Below are positions 1 through 5,295 of a stretch of 10,637 bases of DNA, piece by piece; the first letter of the stretch is position 1; each line of letters begins with the position of its first letter. This DNA comes from Ignavibacteriota bacterium (lineage in GTDB: Bacteria; Bacteroidota; Ignavibacteria; UBA10030; UBA6906). Location of the stretch: positions 1 through 10,637 of the forward strand of contig JACQVJ010000298.1 of the NCBI GenBank assembly GCA_016209805.1, read 5' to 3'. A model generated the notes under the pieces. It was given only the letters and a program-made list of their open reading frames with translations. It ran no database searches and had not been told where the DNA came from. A program made the position numbers and the translations under genes.

Positions 1-141
1 ATCCCGAGACGTCTGAAGCACGAGCTGGACAATCTGCGGATGGAACTTGAAAAGGCGCGTTATCGAATGAAGAGAGAGTATCATGCAACGCAGAGGTTTC
101 TGCGCGGGTTCCCTTACCTCGTGTCCGGTTCAGAAACATAA
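1..141 (+). CDS. C-terminal end of an unidentified coiled-coil protein (5' partial)
   Basis: Frame 1 is open from the left edge to a TAA at 139-141, giving 46 residues; the start lies outside the window. The visible part is highly charged and heptad-like (LKHELDNLRMELEKARYRM), so it is probably a helix or short coiled coil, followed by a more hydrophobic tail ending FPYLVSGSET. No domain can be named from this fragment. It converges on the PAP2 gene on the other strand, with only 11 bases between the two stop codons and no obvious terminator hairpin there. The reading frame is supported by absence of stops and by its coiled-coil composition only, so a chance open frame cannot be fully excluded. 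Confidence 0.6.
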   Translation: MPRRLKHELDNLRMELEKARYRMKREYHATQRFLRGFPYLVSGSET

Positions 142-152
142 AGGAAGGAAGC

Positions 153-1112
153 TCAAAACTGAAGAGACACCCTGAGCCCCTTGCTAATGGGCGAAATGGA
201 AGGTGAGAGGCTGAGCTTCGGCGTTGCATCGTCAGGGGACTTTGCCACTTCAAGACCCTCGGGGTGCGAGGCGATCATACCGAACTGATACCCAAGCACG
301 AGGCCGAGCGGGTAATCACTCCACCAGTGAATGCCCGATGTCATCATTCCAACACCAATCATACCTACCACGAAGTACCCGATCGGCTGCAACCATGGTT
401 TGAGCTCCGGATAGTTCTCCAGCACAACAGTAAGCGTTGCGAGCGCTGTGGCGATGTGGCCCGACGGATAGGCATCGTAGTGGGGAACCTTCTTGTGGTA
501 TTCGATCTGGTTCGGAAAGAAGACCCAGCGCCCATTGGTTCGTGTTGAAACAAATGGGCTTTCGCGACCGGTAATGTGCTTCATAACTTGAATAACGGTT
601 CCACATGCCAGAATCACCTCCGTGATTTGGCTTGCAGTGAGTAACGCGCGTTCGTCGTTCGCCAACCAGCCGTAGAGTCCATACGCTGCTGCAAGCCCGA
701 ACTGTGGCTTTCCGTCGCCAAGATACACAAACACGTCACTGACGTCCTTCACAACACGAGATCGCTTGTACCAATAGTCGGAAACGTCCCACGTCGGCTG
801 ATCGGTCACGATGGTTGCTGCCGTGAGCGCTGTAACGGCAAGCATGGCCGGGATTTTGTCTTCACGGAAAGTCGTGTTCCACCATGTGGCCCAATCGCCG
901 GGGATACGCTCGAACATGGTGTACCACTTCAGTTTCGGCGTGGGTGTTGAGATGAGCGACTGAGAATCGCTTGGGCTATCGATGCGCATTGCCACCGAGT
1001 CCTGCATCGCCACCCGAAGCGTATCGTCGCCTGCAAGACCGACGCCAAACGCAAGCATCGTGATAGTAATTGAGTAGACAGCTTTCTTTCCTACTGAAGA
1101 ACAACTCCTCAC
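153..1112 (-). CDS. PAP2-superfamily membrane phosphatase, divergent copy 1
   Basis: This is a membrane-bound protein of the PAP2 (type 2 phosphatidic acid phosphatase) superfamily, whose members dephosphorylate lipid phosphates or pyrophosphates on the periplasmic face. Seen, counting from the GTG start (319 aa): an N-terminal hydrophobic signal or anchor (about residues 12-27), the motif-1 region KHITGRESP (K178), motif 2 PSGH (216-219), and a motif-3 region GIHWWSD with H262 and D266. Hydrophobic segments lie between them. Two catalytic-site arginines of the family are absent: motif 1 has Ser185 where K-x6-R-P is expected, and motif 3 has Met256 six residues before the His. The tail ends in an alternating pattern, GLRVSLQF. 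The GTG start at 1110-1112 is preferred over the TTG at 1116-1118 because GGAGG lies 6 bases upstream of GTG but directly abuts the TTG. It follows its paralogue by 22 bases, so the two are probably co-transcribed. Substrate unknown. Confidence 0.85.
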   Translation of the reverse strand: MRSCSSVGKKAVYSITITMLAFGVGLAGDDTLRVAMQDSVAMRIDSPSDSQSLISTPTPKLKWYTMFERIPGDWATWWNTTFREDKIPAMLAVTALTAATIVTDQPTWDVSDYWYKRSRVVKDVSDVFVYLGDGKPQFGLAAAYGLYGWLANDERALLTASQITEVILACGTVIQVMKHITGRESPFVSTRTNGRWVFFPNQIEYHKKVPHYDAYPSGHIATALATLTVVLENYPELKPWLQPIGYFVVGMIGVGMMTSGIHWWSDYPLGLVLGYQFGMIASHPEGLEVAKSPDDATPKLSLSPSISPISKGLRVSLQF

Positions 1113-1118
1113 ATTCAA

Positions 1119-1123
1119 CCTCC
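1119..1123 (-). promoter_or_regulatory. Ribosome binding site deciding the start of PAP2 copy 1
   Basis: On the minus strand GGAGG is followed by six bases (TTGAAT) and then GTG at 1110-1112. The TTG directly touching the GGAGG has no room for a normal spacer, so the GTG is the likelier start. Confidence 0.65.
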
Positions 1124-1134
1124 ATCGAATAGTA

Positions 1135-2082
1135 TCAAAACCGAAATGCCACGGTCACTCCTGCGCCGTTGCTGGTTGCGGCAGGAACGAGAGTCAGGCG
1201 TGCTGCATCAGCGGCATCTGTCGTGGAAACTTCAATACCGTCTGGATGAGCCGCGATCATACCAAACTGATACCCGAGGACGAGCCCAAGCGGAAAATCG
1301 CTGTACCAGTGCCACCCTTTATTGACGAGCCCAGCACCAATCAAACCCACAAGAGTGTAACCCACCGGTCTCAGCCATTTCACTTCAGGATAATTTTCCA
1401 CAACCACAGTAACTGTTGCAAATGCAGTCGCAATATGTCCGGACGGAAACGCATCGTAGTTGGGCATGTGCCTGTGATAATCAATCTGGTTCGGAACGGT
1501 GTGCCAGGCCCCGCGTTTCTGCGTGGCGCGTTCGGGCCGTTCTCGGCCGGTGATATGTTTGATCAGTTGCACCATTGTTCCACACGCAAAGACAACCTCG
1601 GTAATCTGACTCGCGGTGCGGAGTGCCCGCCTGTCGGTCGCCGAGAATCCGTAGATAGCAAAAGCACCTGCCATTCCCAGATGAACAGCCCCGTCTCCCA
1701 TGTTCACGAAGAGGTCGCTCAACGACCGGACACGGTCAGAGCTTCTATAGAAATCATTGGATGTGCGCCACGACGCATCGTCCGAGGCAATAAGCGCAGC
1801 AGTAAGCACACCAAGAGCAAGGATCCCGGGAATCCTCTCTTCCCGGAAATTCATGCTCACAAACCGACTCCAATCCCCGGGAATACGAGCGAACATGTCG
1901 TACCATTCAGGGAGATATTCCCCGTGTTGAGTCGCTGTGATTGAATCTTGCTGTGCGAGAGGCAGGACAAGTGAATCCAGGGAAACGCTCTGTGTGGCAG
2001 CGTCGGGAGTATTGGAGATATCAACTTGTGCTGAACACACGCCGCCGTGCAGGAGCGCGGTGCAGAGAACTGCCTTGATCAT
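1135..2082 (-). CDS. PAP2-superfamily membrane phosphatase, copy 2
   Basis: This 315-residue paralogue of the downstream gene shares blocks such as RIPGDW, FRE-(D/E)-(K/R)-IP, TASQITEV, KHITGRE and PLGLVLGYQFGMIA. It begins with a short signal peptide (residues 1-18, cleavage likely after CSA). PAP2 motif 1 is complete (K175-x6-R182-P183), motif 2 is PSGH (213-216), and motif 3 has H258 and D262 in GWHWYSD. However, the arginine expected six residues before that histidine is Leu252. Hydrophobic segments around 87-99, 135-145, 160-174, 216-228 and 238-254 suit an inner-membrane enzyme with a periplasmic active site. The C-terminus ends GVTVAFRF, a beta-strand-like pattern with terminal Phe. 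The ATG has only a weak ribosome binding site, but an in-frame stop upstream and no other start support it. The likely substrate is a lipid phosphate or undecaprenyl pyrophosphate; this is inference from the family. Confidence 0.88.
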   Translation of the reverse strand: MIKAVLCTALLHGGVCSAQVDISNTPDAATQSVSLDSLVLPLAQQDSITATQHGEYLPEWYDMFARIPGDWSRFVSMNFREERIPGILALGVLTAALIASDDASWRTSNDFYRSSDRVRSLSDLFVNMGDGAVHLGMAGAFAIYGFSATDRRALRTASQITEVVFACGTMVQLIKHITGRERPERATQKRGAWHTVPNQIDYHRHMPNYDAFPSGHIATAFATVTVVVENYPEVKWLRPVGYTLVGLIGAGLVNKGWHWYSDFPLGLVLGYQFGMIAAHPDGIEVSTTDAADAARLTLVPAATSNGAGVTVAFRF

Positions 2083-2086
2083 ACAA

Positions 2087-2096
2087 GCTCTAGAGC
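2087..2096. repeat. 10-bp perfect palindrome upstream of PAP2 copy 2
   Basis: GCTCTAGAGC is a perfect palindrome just before the ATG of the second PAP2 gene, in the 106-base gap after the DUF3108 gene. It overlaps the place where a ribosome binding site should be. It could be a small operator or chance; nothing else in this gap stands out. Confidence 0.3.
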
Positions 2097-2188
2097 ATTC
2101 ATCGATCGCTCATTCACCTCTCTGCGAACCGTACACCCGTCTCGAGCAGAAAAACTTGTGTTCAATGTACGTCGAACGCCAGAGAGAA

Positions 2189-3052
2189 TCAAGGTTCCTG
2201 TGGTGGGCTCCAGCCCTTCCGGTCCCATCCAATCAGCTCAATATTGATATTGCCGAGTATTACCTTCATTTGTGCGCGGACTGGAACGGCAGCTTCGTCA
2301 TCCGTAAACCAGCCCTTGAAATCGCCCGTCAATCCGAACACTCCCTCGAATTCTGCTTTTCCCTCCAACTCAACAACACGAATTGGATCCGGCACTGAAT
2401 CGATCGTCTCTATTTTCTTCGATCCTGTGAAGTAGAAGAGCGTCCGGCCAGGTTTCCCGTTCACTATGGTCGGAACTGCCACGGATTTTTTCTCATGGAC
2501 GTGCGCCCGCGCGTAATAGAACAATGAGATTCCGTCCTGAAACTTCTCCCATGCTATTCTCAGTGTATCGAACGACGGTGGTTTGTATGGCTCCGATTTG
2601 AGGTCTTTCAGCCAATCATGCTCAGTGATGAAAAGCCTTGCCGATTTGTCAAACCGGTAGATTCGTTTCCACCATTCACCCTTCCTGTTTTCAATCGAGT
2701 GGGACTCAATGGAGTACAGCGTTGAATCCATGAACGTGGACGAGATCGAATGGAAGTCGATAAAGGGAAGACCTCGATACGAATCAATGAATGCAACACA
2801 CGTGTAGCGCACCTCTCCATTCTCGACGGTAGATCGCACAGTCTTAAGACGGATCTGGCCGAGCTTGAAGAGCGTCCATGTCACTTCATATACAAGCTCC
2901 TCTCCTGTTTGAATGACATGAGGCGAGTGCACTAACTCTGCCGGCCAGATGGGCAGCTGCTCAACTCCGTACAGGAGGAAAGCGAAAACGAGAATGGCGG
3001 AAGCACTTGCAACTCTTAGCGCACGCCGTCGGACGGGCAGGGAACCTTGCAT
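2189..3052 (-). CDS. DUF3108 domain protein, envelope-associated
   Basis: The 287-residue product has a basic N-terminus (RRR at 8-10) and one hydrophobic stretch (about 14-30), so it is a signal peptide or an inner-membrane anchor with the rest in the periplasm. The body matches the DUF3108 pattern: an opening TGEELVYEVTW (49-59) followed by LGQIRLK, and near the end FEGVFGLTGDFKGWF (235-249), then DDEAAVPVRAQMKV and IELIGW. The family is rich in beta strands and its molecular function is not established. The ATG is backed by GGAG nine bases upstream and by a candidate promoter. It is the first gene of a same-strand group with the two PAP2 genes (106-base gap to the next), so a role in envelope lipid or outer-membrane upkeep is a reasonable guess and no more. 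Confidence 0.85.
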   Translation of the reverse strand: MQGSLPVRRRALRVASASAILVFAFLLYGVEQLPIWPAELVHSPHVIQTGEELVYEVTWTLFKLGQIRLKTVRSTVENGEVRYTCVAFIDSYRGLPFIDFHSISSTFMDSTLYSIESHSIENRKGEWWKRIYRFDKSARLFITEHDWLKDLKSEPYKPPSFDTLRIAWEKFQDGISLFYYARAHVHEKKSVAVPTIVNGKPGRTLFYFTGSKKIETIDSVPDPIRVVELEGKAEFEGVFGLTGDFKGWFTDDEAAVPVRAQMKVILGNINIELIGWDRKGWSPPQEP

Positions 3053-3081
3053 TCACCGGATCTCCAGATTCAGAACGGATG

Positions 3082-3112
3082 CAAAGATACGAAATTGGGA
3101 GGAATGATGAAA
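3082..3112 (-). promoter_or_regulatory. Candidate Bacteroidota-type promoter for the DUF3108/PAP2 group
   Basis: On the minus strand TATCTTTG (3082-3089) matches the -7 consensus TAnnTTTG exactly. Upstream, at 3109-3112, TTTC differs by one base from the -33 element TTTG, with the expected 19-base spacer. Transcription would begin near 3075, leaving a leader of about 20-25 bases that contains the GGAG ribosome binding site. Confidence 0.55.
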
Positions 3113-3154
3113 ATCAGTGAACCGATGGAACGAATGACAGCAACTGAAACAGAT

Positions 3155-3181
3155 GAGGCGCGACTCATTCTGTCGCGCCTC
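3155..3181 (-). terminator. Hairpin after the octaheme cytochrome gene
   Basis: GAGGCGCGAC (3155-3164) and GTCGCGCCTC (3172-3181) are perfectly complementary arms of 10 bp with a 7-base loop. The hairpin begins 25 bases after the stop codon of the minus-strand octaheme cytochrome gene. The transcript after it (CATCTGTTTCAG) is only mildly U-rich, so it may be a weak intrinsic terminator or a 3'-end stabilising structure. Confidence 0.6.
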
Positions 3182-3206
3182 GCATCATGGAGAGAACAAC
3201 CGAGTG

Positions 3207-4619
3207 TCACTTGAGGAGTACCATCTTGCGCGTTGCATTGAACCGTGAAGTTGTCAAGCGATAGAGATAGATCCCGCTGGAAAGTTCCTCGGCATTGAAC
3301 TTTATCGTATGTGTGCCAGCATCGAGGCTCTCGTTGCCGAGAATGGTCTTCACTTCTGCCCCAAGCAGGTTATATACCTTCAACGAAACCACGTCGGAAG
3401 CGGGAAGGTGAAACTCCACCTCTGTCGTGGGGTTGAATGGGTTTGGGAAATTCTGATGCAGTTTGAACTCGCCCGGCATTCCCTCACCCGGCACGGCTGT
3501 GGTCTGCGTTGTATCGAACCCTAATTTCGCCATTTGCACTTTCGTCAACGGCGTGGCAAAGAACATCTGATGACCATCCCATGCCTCCTTGCCGATAGAG
3601 ACCCAGTTTTTTGACGGACTTGGAGGATCGCTCGGGTTGCCCATGTACGTGATGAAGTCCATCTTGAACGCTCGCTGGTAATCGGACGGCATGGGAACGA
3701 TGCCACGCAGCCATGAGAGCGTACTGTCCGTGGAATTCCACGTCGCAAATTTCATTTGCCCAGTCTGATTGTATTGCTGGATCGCCTGAATCTGTCCGCC
3801 GAAATTGACATGGCAGTCGAGGCAGACGCGGCCGGAGTCGGTGATTGTGTGAGACGTGAACGGGCCGAATGCCGCGAATGCATTCCCCTGGTATGTAAGG
3901 GATTGGAATGTCATCGGATAGACCTTGCCATCCTTCGAACGGTTTGCGAGCATCACAAACCCATGGATCGGTTGCTTTGCCCGCTTCACATGAGCTTGAA
4001 CCTGGCTCTCGAAGTGGCAGTTGTAACAACTGATAACCGTTCTCGCGTGGCATGATGTACAATGAATCTTTCCATTATGAGAAGCTGGATCCCACGCCGT
4101 ATGGTCCGGCAAGGTTCCTCCTGCAGTTGTGTGGCAGTCGTCGCAATCGACTTCTATCGCGCCCGGTTCGAGCATTGAGTTAGGTGTTGCCGTCGTGCCG
4201 TGGATATCGTTCGATGTGTGGCATGCCCAGCATTTCATTCCACGCGATCGATGTACGTCGTTATACCCCAGTTGATTTGCTTCCGTTGCCTGACGTCCAT
4301 GGCAACCGTAGCACTGGGTGACCTTGATCGAGTCGGGATTGAAGGCGGAATTCGATGGGTGGCAATCAATGCAATTGGGAGAATAGTTGGCGGGATACGG
4401 CTGACCGTCCGCATCGGTCGGGCCATGACATTCCACGCATCCCAGCGAGGACATGGGAACGTTGGTAAATGTCTCGAACCCCCCATTCGCCGAGTTATAC
4501 CAGAATGGCTTTCCGTTTCTGGTTTTATGGAGACTGTTGTTGAAGTTGGCTTGTGCAAGCACAACAGCCGGAACAAGCACCAACATCAACGCCGAAAAAA
4601 GCACTTGTTTTCTTTTCAC
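3207..4619 (-). CDS. Secreted octaheme c-type cytochrome with T9SS sorting domain
   Basis: This 470-residue protein has a Sec signal peptide (residues 1-22, cleavage after VLA) and eight CxxCH haem-binding motifs with first cysteines at 61, 83, 103, 130, 159, 187, 198 and 266. It should be a periplasm-matured c-type cytochrome. Sites 187 and 198 are very close, implying stacked haems. Residues 271-380 have no haem site and match nothing I recognise. The C-terminal part (about 384-470) is a type IX secretion sorting domain: FPNPFNPTTEVEF, LKVYNLLGAEV, LDAGTHTIKF, SGIYLYRL and a final KMVLLK. The protein is therefore expected to cross the outer membrane and act at or outside the cell surface, moving electrons. 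The start is GTG with AAGGAA seven bases before it. The nearest upstream gene is marR, on the same strand, 119 bases away. The redox partner and substrate are unknown. Confidence 0.92.
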   Translation of the reverse strand: MKRKQVLFSALMLVLVPAVVLAQANFNNSLHKTRNGKPFWYNSANGGFETFTNVPMSSLGCVECHGPTDADGQPYPANYSPNCIDCHPSNSAFNPDSIKVTQCYGCHGRQATEANQLGYNDVHRSRGMKCWACHTSNDIHGTTATPNSMLEPGAIEVDCDDCHTTAGGTLPDHTAWDPASHNGKIHCTSCHARTVISCYNCHFESQVQAHVKRAKQPIHGFVMLANRSKDGKVYPMTFQSLTYQGNAFAAFGPFTSHTITDSGRVCLDCHVNFGGQIQAIQQYNQTGQMKFATWNSTDSTLSWLRGIVPMPSDYQRAFKMDFITYMGNPSDPPSPSKNWVSIGKEAWDGHQMFFATPLTKVQMAKLGFDTTQTTAVPGEGMPGEFKLHQNFPNPFNPTTEVEFHLPASDVVSLKVYNLLGAEVKTILGNESLDAGTHTIKFNAEELSSGIYLYRLTTSRFNATRKMVLLK

Positions 4620-4650
4620 TGGTATTTCCTTTCTTGTCTGGTGTATTCAA

Positions 4651-4683
4651 GCCGGGGTGAAACAGTAATTGAAAACCCCCGGC
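4651..4683 (-). promoter_or_regulatory. GC-rich inverted repeat in the leader of the octaheme cytochrome gene
   Basis: GCCGGGG (4651-4657) and CCCCGGC (4677-4683) are perfect 7-base complementary arms around a 19-base A-rich spacer, in the 119-base gap between marR and the octaheme cytochrome gene. It could fold in the 5' leader or serve as a binding site for a dimeric regulator. No T-tract follows on the minus strand, so termination is unlikely. The only other notable item in the gap is a run of eight A (4729-4736; T on the coding strand) just past the marR stop. Confidence 0.35.
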
Positions 4684-4738
4684 GTTTGGTTGTTGTAGTT
4701 CATTTCTGTCAGTAGCAACCATCCGTTCAAAAAAAATC

Positions 4739-5191
4739 CTAATCTTTCACCCACTCATTCATTGCATCGCGGAGCTTCTCCATTGCCAGCAACACAGAAT
4801 CGCCGGCTCCGTCTGGCAACAAATCAAGAATATCCTCGTGCGTTCGCAGGAAGGTCGCATTGAGCTGATTCTGAATGTCGGTTCCTCTTTTCGTCAATAC
4901 AACTTCCATCACCCGCCGGTCCGAGGAGCCAACATCCCTTCGGGCGAGTCCTTTTGCAACCAATCCGTCGAGAATCCTCGTCAACCGACTGCTTGAGAGC
5001 TTCATTCGTTTTGCCAGCTCACCGGCAGTGACAACGAGATCGCTCCTGAATGAACGCAGCAACTTGAACTCTGCAACAGTGAGTTGAAGGCTGGAGGCGA
5101 TCCTCTCCTGTTTGATCTGACACTGCTCAAGGAGAGCGAACGTGAGATCCGCCATCCTCTCCGCCTGCAATTGTTTTTCCTGATTGTCCAT
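4739..5191 (-). CDS. MarR-family transcriptional regulator
   Basis: The 150-residue product has the size and layout of MarR winged-helix regulators, which bind palindromic operators as dimers. Seen: an N-terminal dimerisation helix (about 5-34), the segment LTVAEFKLLRSF (37-48), a helix-turn-helix with TAGELAKRMKLSSSRLTRIL (55-74), the wing with the family-typical SSDRR (89-93), and a C-terminal dimerisation helix (about 100-148). There is one cysteine, C24, so no obvious thiol-pair sensor. ATG at 5189-5191 is chosen because GAGG lies eight bases upstream; a GTG seven codons earlier (5210-5212) has no ribosome binding site. It sits between two multihaem cytochrome genes on the same strand, so regulating one or both is the natural guess. 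The effector is unknown. Confidence 0.9.
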   Translation of the reverse strand: MDNQEKQLQAERMADLTFALLEQCQIKQERIASSLQLTVAEFKLLRSFRSDLVVTAGELAKRMKLSSSRLTRILDGLVAKGLARRDVGSSDRRVMEVVLTKRGTDIQNQLNATFLRTHEDILDLLPDGAGDSVLLAMEKLRDAMNEWVKD

Positions 5192-5216
5192 ACGCGTATC
5201 CTCGAGAGGCACGCGA

Positions 5217-5250
5217 GGAGCTCAATCCGACAGCAACAGGATTGAGCTCC
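5217..5250 (-). promoter_or_regulatory. Perfect 12-bp inverted repeat between the nonaheme cytochrome gene and marR
   Basis: GGAGCTCAATCC (5217-5228) and GGATTGAGCTCC (5239-5250) are exact complements separated by ten bases. The element lies 45 bases past the stop of the upstream cytochrome gene and 25 bases before the marR ATG. As RNA it would form a stable hairpin and could end the cytochrome transcript, but no U-run follows. As DNA it is a dyad of the kind MarR dimers bind, positioned for autoregulation. The sequence does not decide between the two. Confidence 0.6.
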
Positions 5251-5295
5251 CAACTGCCCGCGTGCACACAATGACTTGTGAGAGTTCAAATAGCA

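Noticed and set aside
1246..1944. A 232-codon plus-strand open frame
   Set aside because: It lies wholly antisense to the second PAP2 gene, whose frame carries clear motifs; the opposite translation has no recognisable domain.
3484..4062. A 192-codon minus-strand open frame in another register of the octaheme cytochrome gene
   Set aside because: The true frame has the haem motifs and sorting domain; this one has none and is a shadow.
4729..4736. Run of eight A (T on the coding strand) two bases after the marR stop as an intrinsic terminator
   Set aside because: No GC-rich stem precedes it on the minus strand.
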